From assembly GCA_022793335.1 (NCBI GenBank), contig JAAWCQ010000001.1, forward strand, positions 1 through 63,426: 63,426 bases of DNA, written 5' to 3'. The translations under genes and the position numbers were made by a program. The DNA comes from Clostridia bacterium (lineage in GTDB: Bacteria > Bacillota > Clostridia > Christensenellales > UBA1242). The notes below the pieces were generated by a model that saw nothing but the letters and a program-made list of their open reading frames with translations, was not told the DNA's origin and searched no databases. Of the stretch, positions 1-9,294 are shown piece by piece (positions within the stretch are counted from its first letter, which is position 1; each line of letters begins with the position of its first letter).

Positions 1-537
1 AGCACCTCAATCTTGTCAAGCTATAACTACGGAAGCGTAAGCGGAAATGACTATGTAGGCGGAATATTGGGTTGTAATGGTGACAACGGCACTCGCCTTG
101 AAAACTGCTATATGAAGGGCAGTGTGACTGCAACTGCTTCAGACGCAAACTGCGGCGGAATACTCGGTCAAACAACAACAAGCGGAATAACCTTGCAATC
201 TTGCGGCTTTATCGGAAGCGTAACAGGTGGAAGTAATACAGGTCTTCTTACAGGCAACTTAAACGGCGGAAGCGTAATCGACTGCTTTGCAAACTCAACA
301 ACAAACTATGCCTTTACAAAAGGAAGCGGAACAATCAAGAGTAGTTTGTATATACAAAACAAGGATAGCAACAACTCTGTAAAGAAATATGTTACAAACA
401 ATAGCGAAACAAACCCATTTGCAAACTGGACAATTGCAGTAAACAATCAACCATTGCCAAAAGGCTTTTCATGGATAAGCAGCAACGGAGGAAATTTAAC
501 AATGGAGAAACTTGAAAAACTTGACTATACAGCATAA
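1..537 (+). CDS. GLUG-repeat surface protein, C-terminal part (5' truncated)
   Basis: The reading frame is open from base 1, so the gene starts outside the window; 178 codons remain before the stop. The visible part has three to four GLUG-type units (GGILG, GGILG, TGLLTG spaced by about 30-40 residues) and ends in a conserved tail (PLPKGFSWI...) that also closes the proteins at 33374, 39512 and 45134. By family, GLUG motifs follow InlB/Listeria-Bacteroides repeats in secreted or surface-attached proteins of gut Firmicutes. No LPXTG motif or C-terminal membrane segment is seen. Codons ending in A (aca, gga, gca) are common here and in the last kilobase of the window, unlike the other paralogs. 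Function is unknown; adhesion is a guess. Confidence 0.85.
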   Translation, partial: STSILSSYNYGSVSGNDYVGGILGCNGDNGTRLENCYMKGSVTATASDANCGGILGQTTTSGITLQSCGFIGSVTGGSNTGLLTGNLNGGSVIDCFANSTTNYAFTKGSGTIKSSLYIQNKDSNNSVKKYVTNNSETNPFANWTIAVNNQPLPKGFSWISSNGGNLTMEKLEKLDYTA

Positions 538-554
538 CGAGAAAATATTCACCA

Positions 555-587
555 AAAAACTCTTCTAGTTTAAGAAGAGTTTTTTTG
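555..587 (+). terminator. Intrinsic terminator after the GLUG protein
   Basis: A stem of AAAACTCTTC paired with GAAGAGTTTT around a short loop is followed by a T run. It lies 20 bases after the stop codon. Confidence 0.85.
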
Positions 588-746
588 ATTTGGTTTTGTT
601 GGTTATGATACATATTTAGTTGTGGATTTTATGGTTTTCTTTTTAAATTATTTAATTAAGGTTGTCTATGTTTTGATTTTAACTAATTTTAATGTTTTTT
701 TAATTTTTAACTTTTCTTATTTTTTTTATGTTTAGGTTTTAGTTTT

Positions 747-1418
747 TTATTTAATATGAAAGTTTGATAGGGTGCCGATGCTTATTGTTGTAAAGCCGTC
801 TTCATTGATTTCAAGCAGTGAGCTGATATAACCAAAGTTGTTTGCTTCATAACCTCCATAAATTCGCTGAAGCACTTGAAGATAATAGCGGTCGAGGGCT
901 ATATTATAAAATGGCAAGATTGTATTCACATCACTTATATATAGATTGCAATCGTCATGGTTTTGGCAGCCTGAGTTTGAGCTGTCAAGGTATAATTTCT
1001 TGCCTTGATAGTCAATCTCAATCAGGTTTTCTTCTTTATATGAAGCTGTAATGTTTGGTTTGAAATCTTCGCTGTTGAATACGCTTGTCGCCTTTTCATC
1101 AGCAAATGAAAACATTTGATAAAAGCTATAGCCGCCGCTACCGCCGCTTTCTACGCTGTAAAGCACCTGTTCTAAACCGTTATTCAGAAAGTTTGCGACA
1201 AAGAGGTTGGGGCTGTAACCAATATTTACAGAAGGCTCAACAACAATCTCTTCGCTTCCATTTGACACTCTTATTTCAATATTTTCACGAAAAAGTTTGC
1301 CTTCACTGCAAATGCTGACATTGTTAAACTTATTGCTTTCAATCAAATTGCCCACCTTATAGTCGCAAACGGGTGCGGCGAGTGAGGCACATGCAAGAAC
1401 AATTGGTAATATTTTCAT
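747..1418 (-). CDS. Secreted hypothetical protein, FG-GAP/VCBS-like
   Basis: The 223-residue protein starts with a Lys, a hydrophobic stretch and small residues before a Cys at about position 18, which looks like an export signal; the Cys context is not a clean lipobox. I preferred this ATG over one 12 codons upstream because it puts the signal sequence at the N-terminus; neither has a good ribosome binding site. The middle has a stretch (FLNNGLEQVLYSVESGGSGG, about residues 90-115) resembling the calcium-type loop of FG-GAP/VCBS-like secreted proteins. The gene stands alone, converging on the preceding gene. No function can be assigned. Confidence 0.65.
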   Translation of the reverse strand: MKILPIVLACASLAAPVCDYKVGNLIESNKFNNVSICSEGKLFRENIEIRVSNGSEEIVVEPSVNIGYSPNLFVANFLNNGLEQVLYSVESGGSGGYSFYQMFSFADEKATSVFNSEDFKPNITASYKEENLIEIDYQGKKLYLDSSNSGCQNHDDCNLYISDVNTILPFYNIALDRYYLQVLQRIYGGYEANNFGYISSLLEINEDGFTTISIGTLSNFHIK

Positions 1419-1624
1419 ATAATTATTTTGAGGCAAATGTTTAAAAATATACATGCCTTAACAGACAAGAATGATTTAATGAATTTTGTTTGAAATCATA
1501 TTTATTTTTAAGGCATACGAAAATGCTTATTATTATGGTTTTTAATGAAGATTAAACAAAATTTAATATTGTTTTTTGTTTTGTAAATAATAATTTATGT
1601 GATAAAATATTTTTAGAGGTGAAA

Positions 1625-2194
1625 ATGATTAAGATTAAGGATAAAAAAGACAGCATAATCAAAATGAAAGAGCTTAGGCTCAACTATTTTCCACTTGATG
1701 TATTTGAGACTTTTGATGTGGCTGGAATTGAGAATTTTATGAAGAGTTATCCTGCAAAGGAATATGTGCTTAGAAGTGCAAATAAGGCAAAGGGCGAGTT
1801 TTATTTTGTGACCAATATTGACGAGGCAAAAGAGAAGCTTGACCGCTTTGAAGATGAGGTGACGATAAGTGTTTCTTACAATGAATTTAAAGAAGATATT
1901 GTGCTTGTGGGTGACATAATTGTACACAACGATTTCGGCTCGCAGACTGTTGACCTTACAGCGAGAAGTGACATTGAGGCCACTCATCGAAACATTTATG
2001 AGAAGCCAGAGTTTAACATTCACACATCTATTGAAGATGATAAACTTTGGAAAATTCCTGGCATTTCGAAGATTATGAGATATATTTCTGATAATGAGCT
2101 TTACAATGTCATCATTGAGTTTTCGGTGTATGATTGCAAGCTTGGAATAAACAAAGATAATGTTGTGATAAGCGAGCTTAGGACAGGATATTAA
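1625..2194 (+). CDS. Hypothetical protein, 189 aa
   Basis: A soluble, charged protein with no signal peptide or membrane segment. The ATG at 1625 follows an AGAGGTGA ribosome binding site. Two regions look structured: one around residues 60-110 (a beta-rich EVTISVSYNEF... stretch) and a C-terminal one around 140-189. I do not recognise the family. It is the first gene of a plus-strand run with the acidic protein at 2319, but 124 bases separate them, so co-transcription is uncertain. Confidence 0.6.
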   Translation: MIKIKDKKDSIIKMKELRLNYFPLDVFETFDVAGIENFMKSYPAKEYVLRSANKAKGEFYFVTNIDEAKEKLDRFEDEVTISVSYNEFKEDIVLVGDIIVHNDFGSQTVDLTARSDIEATHRNIYEKPEFNIHTSIEDDKLWKIPGISKIMRYISDNELYNVIIEFSVYDCKLGINKDNVVISELRTGY

Positions 2195-2318
2195 AATCAT
2201 AGCAAAATTTTGCTTGACTGAAAGTGCTTGCATAGTTTAAAATATTGTTAAGATAAATAAAACCTTGCCTTCTTTTAAGTTGTTGAAGGAGATGTGGCAG
2301 GTTAAAAGGAGGCGCGTT

Positions 2319-2897
2319 GTGAGTTTTAATCCATGGGACGATGAAGAAGACGAAGATGAAGATGATGATTTAGATAATGACGACCCATTTGGTGACGATA
2401 ACGAAGACCCTTATGGAGTAGATGAAGATCCTCAAGAGCAAGATGATGAAGAGGGCGACGAAGGAGAGGATGAAGGGGAAGAGAAGAAGAAAAAGAAGAA
2501 AGACGATGATGGCGACGATAAGGGTGACATTGCAGCTAAGATTTCTGGAAAAGGCAAAAAGCCTAGCAGAAAGCAGATGGATACTCAAGCCAAAGCGCTT
2601 AATCTCTTGCCAATTCCTGGACCACTTGCAAAAGTTGTAAGATGCCCTGAGTGCAAGGAAGATTCTCTTTATCTTGACACTGTTATGTCAACAGGCGTGA
2701 GAATTACTGTGGCTATTGTAAAGGGCATTATTGGCTGTGATAATATGGAAAAAGATTTAAATGTTTTGCGTTTTTGTTGCTTAAACAAAAAATGCAAGGG
2801 TTATTATAAGAGAACGGGCACTAAATATAAAATCAATACTACAGGCTCACCATTACCTCTTGTAATTGAAAGACACTATTTCCATGCTGATATTTAA
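2319..2897 (+). CDS. Acidic protein with C-terminal zinc-ribbon-like domain
   Basis: The GTG at 2319 is chosen because a strong AAAGGAGG site lies six bases upstream. The 192-residue protein opens with SFNPWDDEEDEDED and continues as an almost pure Asp/Glu tract to about residue 55, followed by a Lys-rich switch (EEKKKKKKDDD) and a basic segment. The C-terminal half has CPEC (about residue 120) and a second Cys group (CCLNKKC, about residue 165), consistent with a zinc ribbon. The charge pattern suggests a nucleic-acid or nucleoprotein partner, but that is inference. Family not recognised. Confidence 0.6.
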   Translation: MSFNPWDDEEDEDEDDDLDNDDPFGDDNEDPYGVDEDPQEQDDEEGDEGEDEGEEKKKKKKDDDGDDKGDIAAKISGKGKKPSRKQMDTQAKALNLLPIPGPLAKVVRCPECKEDSLYLDTVMSTGVRITVAIVKGIIGCDNMEKDLNVLRFCCLNKKCKGYYKRTGTKYKINTTGSPLPLVIERHYFHADI

Positions 2898-2960
2898 AGA
2901 TTTAAGATAATTTTGACATTTAAAACAACTGTGCTATTTTTAAATTTTGCATTCAATAAT

Positions 2961-2990
2961 AAAAAAAGGCTGCCATTGGCAGTCTTTTTT
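2961..2990 (+). terminator. Intrinsic terminator
   Basis: A CTGCC/GGCAG stem with a three-base loop is flanked by an A run and followed by six T, 64 bases after the acidic protein's stop. Confidence 0.85.
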
Positions 2991-3155
2991 GTCGTTTTGC
3001 GATAAAAATTTAGTTTAAAATTTTTTGAAATTTGATTATATTTTTAATTTTGATATAATCTTTAGTTTAAGATTTGGCTTAAAACAATTTTGAAAACAAG
3101 TTATTATTTTTTATTTGGTTTAAAATTTTTTTTATTTTTTAATCATATTTCCAAC

Positions 3156-4649
3156 TTATTCAAAGAGGTTGTTGTTTAAGAAGATTGGCTCGCATGTTAC
3201 ATTTATGCCAAGTTTTTTCAGTGTCAATTCTTCCGCTTGGGAAAGAATAAATGTTGCATGTGCTTCTGCGCCTTTGAGAAGTTCGAGTTTTGACATTGCC
3301 TTCTTCGCCTTTTCGTTTGTGCTTGCTGATATCGCGAGAGCAACAAGGGCGTCATCAAGTGACAAAACTTGGCTGGATGTGTGAAGAAGGTCTTTTCGCA
3401 GCCATATTATCGGCATTAAGATTTCATCCGCGATTATATCAAAACAGTCGTCTAAATTTGCAAGCACTCTAAGTGCATTTAACACGGCAGCTGCACCAGC
3501 TGATACAACTTTTTTGTTTTTGCCTATTACAGTGTGGCCGTCAGTAAGTTTTAAAGCGATACATGGATAGCCGCTGTTTTTGCTGGCACTTTTAGCAATT
3601 GGCACTACATCAAGATAATCTTCTTTAATGTCAAGTTCAGACATGAGGCAGCGAGTGCGTTCTAGGGTGTCGAAATTGATTTGGCCGCGTTTATAGTCAC
3701 ATTCAGCACGGAAGCAGCGTCTTACAACTTCTCTTTTTGCAGCGTCTGCAATTACGGCTTCATCAACGATTGCGCTTGCAACCATGTTTACACCCATGTC
3801 AGTTGGAGACTTGTAAATGCTTTGTCCAGTAATCTTTTTTAATATGTTTTTAAGCACTGGAAATACTTCAATATCACGATTGTAGTTTACTGTAAGCTCG
3901 CCATATTCATTGAAATGGTAAGGGTCAATTTGATTTATGTCTTTAAGGTCGGCTGTGGCTGCCTCATAGGCAATATTTACAGGATGCTTAAGTGGCAAAT
4001 TCCAGACAGGGAAGGTCTCAAACTTTGCATAGCCAGCCTTAATGCCTCGTTTATAGTCATGATAAAGTTGGCTGAGGCAGGTGGCAAGTTTTCCACTTGA
4101 AGGGCCTGGAGCGGTAACTATGACCAGTGGGCGAGAGGTTTCAATGTAAGAATTCATGCCATAGCCTTCGTCAGAAACGATTGTGTCGACATCGCTTGGA
4201 TAGCCTTTTGTATAACTATGAAAATAAACCTTTTCGCCATGTCTTTCAAGCTTTTGACCAAACTTAACAGCGCTTGGCTGGCCTTTGAAAAGGGTGATTA
4301 CAACGCTTGAAACAAACAGGCCTAAGGCTCTGAGGGCGTCAATTAGTCGCAAAACTTCGTTGTCATAACTAAGTCCAAGGCCGGCGCGTATTCTGTTTCT
4401 TTCAATGTCGCCTGCCGAAATACATATAACAATTTCCGCTTGCTCTTTAAGTGATAAGAGAAGTTTTGTCTTAATATCTGGCTCAAAACCTGGCAAAACT
4501 CTGCAGGCATGCAAGTCATCAAAGAGTTTTCCACCAAATTCTAGGTAAAGTTTGTTGTCAAACCTTTCAATACGCTCAAGTATGCGTTCTGTTTGGTTTT
4601 TAAGGTATAAATCGCTGTCAAATCCTATTTTGCCTTCTTTTTCGTTCAT
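3156..4649 (-). CDS. DUF1846 / UPF0371 family protein
   Basis: The 497-residue protein matches the UPF0371 (DUF1846) family along its length: N-terminal GFDSDLYLKNQ, then EFGGKLFDDLHACRVLPGF, and a central APGPSSGKLATCLSQLYHD with a nucleotide-binding feel. The family is common in Firmicutes and Bifidobacteria; structures exist but no firm biochemical role is established. A strong AAGGAGGAG site lies just before the ATG. Upstream on the same strand is a nested hairpin (4662-4698) that could control translation. It is a single-gene unit divergent from the glycosyltransferase at 5038. Confidence 0.93.
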   Translation of the reverse strand: MNEKEGKIGFDSDLYLKNQTERILERIERFDNKLYLEFGGKLFDDLHACRVLPGFEPDIKTKLLLSLKEQAEIVICISAGDIERNRIRAGLGLSYDNEVLRLIDALRALGLFVSSVVITLFKGQPSAVKFGQKLERHGEKVYFHSYTKGYPSDVDTIVSDEGYGMNSYIETSRPLVIVTAPGPSSGKLATCLSQLYHDYKRGIKAGYAKFETFPVWNLPLKHPVNIAYEAATADLKDINQIDPYHFNEYGELTVNYNRDIEVFPVLKNILKKITGQSIYKSPTDMGVNMVASAIVDEAVIADAAKREVVRRCFRAECDYKRGQINFDTLERTRCLMSELDIKEDYLDVVPIAKSASKNSGYPCIALKLTDGHTVIGKNKKVVSAGAAAVLNALRVLANLDDCFDIIADEILMPIIWLRKDLLHTSSQVLSLDDALVALAISASTNEKAKKAMSKLELLKGAEAHATFILSQAEELTLKKLGINVTCEPIFLNNNLFE

Positions 4650-5037
4650 AGCTCCTCCTTGATGGCTGAAGCCCTTTATTTATAAGGGATATAGCCATTT
4701 TTTAGCATTAAATTTTGCTGTTTTTAATTTTGATAAGTAAAATTGAAATATTTTAAAAAATTCTATCATGAATAAAATTCAATATATATTTTCACCATTA
4801 CAAACTAAATTATAGCAATTATTTTCGTTTTTTCATAACATTTTCACATTATATTATAAATTTTTTTATATTGATTTTATTGCAATTTAAAATTCTATGT
4901 GATAGAATATTTGTGAAACCCTCTAAAATAAAGGGTAAAATTTTTTGTAAGATGTTTACAATCTTTGCTTTTTTGCGAGAAAACAATCTGGAATTGGCAA
5001 TGATTGAAAATTTATATTTAAAAAAAGAAGGGGAATT
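4650..5037. other. Gene-free divergent spacer, very AT-rich
   Basis: This 388-base region separates divergent genes. It holds the leader hairpin of the UPF0371 gene and the AAGAAGGGG ribosome binding site of the glycosyltransferase. The rest is A/T-rich with no open frame that looks coding. Confidence 0.6.
4662..4698 (-). promoter_or_regulatory. Nested hairpin in the UPF0371 mRNA leader
   Basis: ATGGCT pairs with AGCCAT, and inside that loop CCCTT pairs with AAGGG. On the minus strand the structure ends about four bases before the AAGGAGGAG site of the UPF0371 gene. On the plus strand it would be followed by six T, but no plus-strand gene lies upstream, so a leader role fits better than a terminator. 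Whether it binds a ligand cannot be told from the sequence. Confidence 0.45.
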
Positions 5038-6315
5038 ATGAAAAAAATATTGATTTTTACTGTTACCGCAGGTAATGGTCATAATGCCTGTGCCAAAGGA
5101 ATGAAAAACAAGCTTGAAAGCATGGGGCAGGATATAGAGGTCAAACTTGTTGACCTGTTGAAGAGCTATTCAACTGCATTGAATACTTGGGTGGCTGACG
5201 GCGGCTATAACTTTGCAGTAAGCAAAATGCCAATATCTTATAATTATTTTTATAATCATTATAAAAAAAGCAAGCCAGAGCATAGATATACCTGTGCTGC
5301 CCAGGGCACTGTTATGTCTACTATTGAAGGCGTTTTGAGGGAAATTCTTGAGTTTAAGCCTGATGTAATTTACTGCACACATTTTTATCCAGCTATGGCT
5401 ATCAGCAATCTTAGGCTTTACTATGACATTCCTTGCAAGGTGATTGTTTCAAATCTTGATTATGTCAACTCTCCTTTCTGGGAGGCGACTATTGGCGTTG
5501 ATTATTTCGCTATTCCAAATGAAGATTTTATTGAAGAGTGCATCGAAGAAGGTTTCAGCAGAGGTCAGCTTATGCCTATTGGTCTTCCTGTGGATGAGAG
5601 AACGCTTTTGGAAGTGGACAAGGCTGCTGCAAGACGAGAGCTTGGGCTTGATGAGAATCTTCCAACAATTATGGTTATGTTTGGGGGTGGCTTCTGGAGC
5701 GGCGGTTTTAAGATTTTTAAAGATTTGATTGACTGCTTAAAGGGCAGAAAAGTGCAAGTCATAATGATTAACGGCAAAAATAAGAAGGGCTTTGATAAGA
5801 TTGAGAAGATGAAATTTGAGGACGGAATTAAGGTTGTCAATGTCGGATTTACAAACAAGGTGCCTTATTATATGTCGGCTGCTGATTTTATCATCAATAA
5901 GTTTGGTGGCACTTCTGTCACTGAAATGATAAACAAACATTTGCCTATGGTCATCACAGAAAAGCTTCCAGAGCAAGAGAGATACAATCTTGTCTATATG
6001 AAAGAAAAGGGAGTGGCAGTTTCATTCAAAAATAAAAAAGAATTGAAGCAGCATGTTTTAAATTTGATCGACAATCCAGAAATTCTTCAAAGCATGAGAG
6101 AAAAAATCTCACCTTTGAGAAAAAATACAATAAATGAGCTTGCTGAGTTTATGTTATCACTTCCTCAAGCAGACTATTCAAAGGTAGAGCAAGATATAGA
6201 CTTTAAAAAGGTGAAGAAGCTTGTCAAGAAAAGGATGCTTGAAGAAAATAAGAAAGAAATTAAAAATGCCAAACAAAAAGGGCAAAAGAAAAAACTTGAA
6301 AAAGTAGGAGGATAA
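5038..6315 (+). CDS. MGDG synthase/UgtP-type glycosyltransferase
   Basis: The 425-residue protein has the family's N-terminal GNGHNACAKGM motif (about residues 11-22), an MGDG_synth domain to about residue 170, and a GT28-like C-terminal donor-binding half with GGGFWSGG (about 220) and a NKFGGTSVTEM loop (about 285-296). Such enzymes transfer glucose or galactose from UDP-sugar to diacylglycerol at the inner face of the membrane, making glycolipids and lipoteichoic-acid anchors. The C-terminal 60 residues are strongly basic (Lys-rich), which may help membrane binding. The gene is six bases upstream of degV, so the two are probably one operon. The exact sugar is not deducible. Confidence 0.9.
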   Translation: MKKILIFTVTAGNGHNACAKGMKNKLESMGQDIEVKLVDLLKSYSTALNTWVADGGYNFAVSKMPISYNYFYNHYKKSKPEHRYTCAAQGTVMSTIEGVLREILEFKPDVIYCTHFYPAMAISNLRLYYDIPCKVIVSNLDYVNSPFWEATIGVDYFAIPNEDFIEECIEEGFSRGQLMPIGLPVDERTLLEVDKAAARRELGLDENLPTIMVMFGGGFWSGGFKIFKDLIDCLKGRKVQVIMINGKNKKGFDKIEKMKFEDGIKVVNVGFTNKVPYYMSAADFIINKFGGTSVTEMINKHLPMVITEKLPEQERYNLVYMKEKGVAVSFKNKKELKQHVLNLIDNPEILQSMREKISPLRKNTINELAEFMLSLPQADYSKVEQDIDFKKVKKLVKKRMLEENKKEIKNAKQKGQKKKLEKVGG

Positions 6316-6321
6316 TAAAAA

Positions 6322-7191
6322 ATGAAGGTTGCAATTGTCACTGACAGTAATGCAGGTATTACACAAAAGGAGGCAGAATCAATTGAAAATTTGAGAGTTT
6401 TGCCTATGCCTTTTACAATTGAAGGAGAAGAATATTTTGAAGATATCAATCTGTCTCAGGAAGAGTTTTATAAAAAACTGCTTGATGAAGATGCTTCAAT
6501 ATCAACTTCACAACCATCTATTGCGTCAGTCACTGAGATTTGGGATGAGCTTTTGAAAGAGTATGACCAAGTTGTTCATATCCCAATGTCAAGCGGGCTC
6601 AGCATGTCTTGTGAAACGGCAACAAATTTTGCTAAGGAATATGATGGAAAGGTTTTTGTTGTCAACAACAGAAGAATTTCAGTTACACAAAAGCAGTCAG
6701 TTTATGACGCGCTAAAGCTTGCAGCGGAAGGCAAAGATGGAAAAGAAATTGAGAAAATTCTTGTTGAGACATCTATGGACTCAAGCATTTACATAATGGT
6801 CAGCACTCTTAAATATCTCAAAAGAGGGGGAAGAGTTACGCCAGCTGCTGCTGCGATAGGCACTCTTTTAAAGATTAAGCCTGTGCTTCAAATTCAAGGT
6901 GGAAAGCTTGATACTTATGCAAAAGTTATGAATGAAAAAGTGGCAAGATTAAAGATGATTGAGGCGGCAAAGCATGATCTTGAAACTCGTTTTAAAGAGC
7001 TTTACGAAAAGGGTGAAATGAGGCTTGCTGTGGCATACACAAACTGCATCGACAAAGCAAACGACTTTGCACAAGAGATTAAAAACGCAATTCCAAATGT
7101 TGATATCATCAGCATTGACCCACTGTCTTTAAGTGTATCTTGTCATATTGGAAGTGGTGCATTGGCTGTTGCTGTAACAAGAGCTTTATAA
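6322..7191 (+). CDS. DegV family fatty-acid-binding protein
   Basis: At 289 residues it is full length for DegV (EDD fold). It has the N-terminal VTDSNAGI and the STSQPS and SSGLS motifs that contact the bound fatty acid, plus the RRISVTQKQ and LKRGGRV segments. DegV/FakB proteins present fatty acids to the FakA kinase; the DAK-domain protein encoded at 48927 is the obvious candidate partner in this genome (inference). An AGGAGG site precedes the ATG. It follows the lipid glycosyltransferase with six bases between, which fits a lipid role. Confidence 0.93.
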   Translation: MKVAIVTDSNAGITQKEAESIENLRVLPMPFTIEGEEYFEDINLSQEEFYKKLLDEDASISTSQPSIASVTEIWDELLKEYDQVVHIPMSSGLSMSCETATNFAKEYDGKVFVVNNRRISVTQKQSVYDALKLAAEGKDGKEIEKILVETSMDSSIYIMVSTLKYLKRGGRVTPAAAAIGTLLKIKPVLQIQGGKLDTYAKVMNEKVARLKMIEAAKHDLETRFKELYEKGEMRLAVAYTNCIDKANDFAQEIKNAIPNVDIISIDPLSLSVSCHIGSGALAVAVTRAL

Positions 7192-7232
7192 ATCTTTTTT
7201 GGATAAATTATTAAAAATCAGCTTAAAATGGC

Positions 7233-7261
7233 AAAAAATCATCATTTTTTGATGATTTTTA
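7233..7261 (+). terminator. Intrinsic terminator after degV
   Basis: A ten-base stem, AAAAATCATC with GATGATTTTT, encloses an AT loop and ends in T residues. Confidence 0.8.
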
Positions 7262-7311
7262 GTTGTTTTATGTTAAATATATGAAATTTTTCAACTAAAC
7301 AAAGGGAAAAT

Positions 7312-8136
7312 ATGAAAAAGAAATTTGAGGGCAAGGTTGCGATTATTACCGGCGCAAGCAGTGGAATTGGTTTGGCAATAGCTCAAAGTTTATATAATGA
7401 TGGCGCAAAGGTTTATGATATTTCAAGACATATAGTCAAGCATGATTGCGTGAAAGAAAGTTTTGAAGCCGATGTGAATGACTATCAAAATGTAGAAAAA
7501 ATTATTGATAAAATTGCAAGCGAAGAAGGGCATATTGACATCTTTGTCAATAATGCAGGCTTTGGCATTGCGGGTGCTATTGAATATTCAAAACCTGAAA
7601 ATATTTACAGGCAGGTAAATACCAATTTGTCAGCTTATATTTCACTATGCACAATTGTGATAAAATATCTTAAACAGACAAAGGGAAGAATTGTCAACAT
7701 TTCGTCAGTGGGTGGAGTTATTCCTCTTCCTTATCAAGCTACTTATAGTGCGACGAAAGCGGGAATTGAAATTTTTTCAAGAGCACTTGCGAATGAGTTG
7801 CACCCATATAAAGTGAGGGTAACTGCAATTTTGCCAGGTGATGCCAAGACAGGTTTTACTGCAGCTCGAGTGATTGATAACGAAGCAAGCACAGAAAAAG
7901 AGCAGGCAGATATTCGTCTTTCTATTGCAAAGATGGAAAAAGATGAGCAAAAAGGCATGACGCCAGAGGCTATCGCCAAAGTTGTGAGGAAGGTGCTGCT
8001 TAAGAAAAGACCTCCACTTCGAAAGACTGTGGGGTTTAGTTATAAATGTGTTGTGTTTTTGCCTAGATTGCTTTCGACGAGAATGATAAATTTTATTGTC
8101 AGAAAGCTGTATTGCAAAAAGGCTAAGAATAGGTGA
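7312..8136 (+). CDS. Short-chain dehydrogenase/reductase
   Basis: A classical SDR of 274 residues: NAD(P)-binding TGASSGIG near residue 13, NNAG near 84, a catalytic Ser in NISSVGG and YSATK near 145. The substrate is unknown; the basic C-terminal tail with a hydrophobic patch (CVVFLPRLLS) may lie on the membrane, as in SDRs acting on lipids. The next gene starts three bases after its stop, so the two are translationally close. Confidence 0.93.
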   Translation: MKKKFEGKVAIITGASSGIGLAIAQSLYNDGAKVYDISRHIVKHDCVKESFEADVNDYQNVEKIIDKIASEEGHIDIFVNNAGFGIAGAIEYSKPENIYRQVNTNLSAYISLCTIVIKYLKQTKGRIVNISSVGGVIPLPYQATYSATKAGIEIFSRALANELHPYKVRVTAILPGDAKTGFTAARVIDNEASTEKEQADIRLSIAKMEKDEQKGMTPEAIAKVVRKVLLKKRPPLRKTVGFSYKCVVFLPRLLSTRMINFIVRKLYCKKAKNR

Positions 8137-8139
8137 GTT

Positions 8140-8736
8140 ATGGAAGAAAAAAATGCTATTTTTAAGAATACCAGCAAAATGGATGACGAAGAAATTTCGT
8201 TATTTCAAAATTTTGTGCTGAAAAAAAATACGATTATTTCTTCTTTGGTTTTTTCAATTATTTTTATTGGCGGTGGCGTTGGAATGTGTTTTGTTGACCT
8301 CACTATAGGTCTTGCACTTGCAATTTGTGGCGTTATTGGCGGAATTATTCTTTTACCATATCTTATGAAAGAGTCACTTAAAAAACAAAATAAAATTACA
8401 CTTGGTGATAGAAAATATTTAAATACATTCGAGTTTTATGAAGACCATATTTTTATAACCAGTCAAGCAACTTCATCTCCTACAGCAAATGACTATCAAG
8501 AGATTGCCTCACAAAAAGTTTTTTATAAAGATTTATATAAGTTTGTTGCTTATAAAGAACATCTATTTATTTTCATCAATCAAAAACAGAGCTTCATATT
8601 TGATTATCGCGGAATGACGAAAGGAACAGCGGGTGAAGTGGTTGAATTTTTGAAGGCTAAGGGTGTAAAATTTGTTGATAAGTCTTCTGTGCAAACTCCA
8701 AACCTGCAAAATAAAAAGAAAAATAAGAAGAATTAA
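8140..8736 (+). CDS. Membrane protein with YcxB-like C-terminal domain
   Basis: The 198-residue protein has two closely spaced membrane segments (about residues 30-55 and 58-80) and a soluble C-terminal part in which FEFYEDHIF, VFYKDLYKFVAYKEHLFIFINQKQ and IFDYRGMTKG match the YcxB-like family. Members are small membrane proteins of unknown function in Firmicutes. An AGGTGA site overlaps the end of the SDR gene. It ends in a Lys/Asn-rich tail. Confidence 0.75.
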   Translation: MEEKNAIFKNTSKMDDEEISLFQNFVLKKNTIISSLVFSIIFIGGGVGMCFVDLTIGLALAICGVIGGIILLPYLMKESLKKQNKITLGDRKYLNTFEFYEDHIFITSQATSSPTANDYQEIASQKVFYKDLYKFVAYKEHLFIFINQKQSFIFDYRGMTKGTAGEVVEFLKAKGVKFVDKSSVQTPNLQNKKKNKKN

Positions 8737-8767
8737 AAAAGCTGCCAAATAGGCGGCTTCTTTTTTA
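8735..8767 (+). terminator. Intrinsic terminator
   Basis: GCTGCC pairs with GGCGGC (one wobble), flanked by A and T runs, immediately after the YcxB-like gene. Confidence 0.85.
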
Positions 8768-8844
8768 GGCTTAACGCTTGCTTTATTTTAATAGAATATT
8801 ATTATAATAATTAAAGCATTAGTTTAGACAAAAATTGTAAAATA

Positions 8845-8877
8845 AAAAACACCTGTTAAGCTAGGGTGTTTTTTTTG
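8845..8877. terminator. Second terminator-like hairpin
   Basis: AAAACACC pairs with GGGTGTTTT, followed by eight T. It lies 110 bases past the first terminator. Its A-rich left arm means it could also end the spoVG message from the other strand. Confidence 0.6.
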
Positions 8878-9024
8878 CAGTCATAAAGATAGTAAGTCAA
8901 AAATGATTTGGCTTTTTGCAAGAATATTTAATATTTTAGTTGTCAGCAAAGTATATATGGAGACGAATTGTCTTCGTTTCTATGTAAAGTCAATCTGAGG
9001 TTTTGCTGTGATTAAAAATTTTTA

Positions 9025-9294
9025 TTATTCAGCTTTTGCATCATTCAATGCTTTTTGATATGCTTCAAGGATGACATTTTTAAGTTCTAAGCGAGTTTCA
9101 GTGTTGATTGGGTGAGCAATGTCAATGTGATCGCCATCAGCAGTTTTCTTGTTTGGCATTGAAATAAAGAGACCATCTTTGCCGTCGATTACTTTGATAT
9201 CATGTACAACAAAGCAACCGTCAATTGTAATTGATACAATTCCTTTTAATTTTGTTTCATCTTTAAGTCTTACTCTAACATCTGTAATTTTCAC
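9025..9294 (-). CDS. spoVG: Septation/sporulation regulator SpoVG
   Basis: At 89 residues it is the usual size and matches SpoVG from the first residue: [10 protein letters not shown], then [19 protein letters not shown], a SMPNKK loop and AHPINTETR. SpoVG is a small nucleic-acid-binding regulator affecting septation, sporulation and surface polymers. It is divergent from the hydrolase that opens the cell-wall cluster. Confidence 0.97.
   Translation of the reverse strand: MKITDVRVRLKDETKLKGIVSITIDGCFVVHDIKVIDGKDGLFISMPNKKTADGDHIDIAHPINTETRLELKNVILEAYQKALNDAKAE

Noticed and set aside
4849-5082. Minus-strand open frame upstream of the glycosyltransferase gene
   Set aside because: It overlaps the glycosyltransferase start, is dominated by A/T-derived Phe/Ile/Lys codons and lacks a ribosome binding site.
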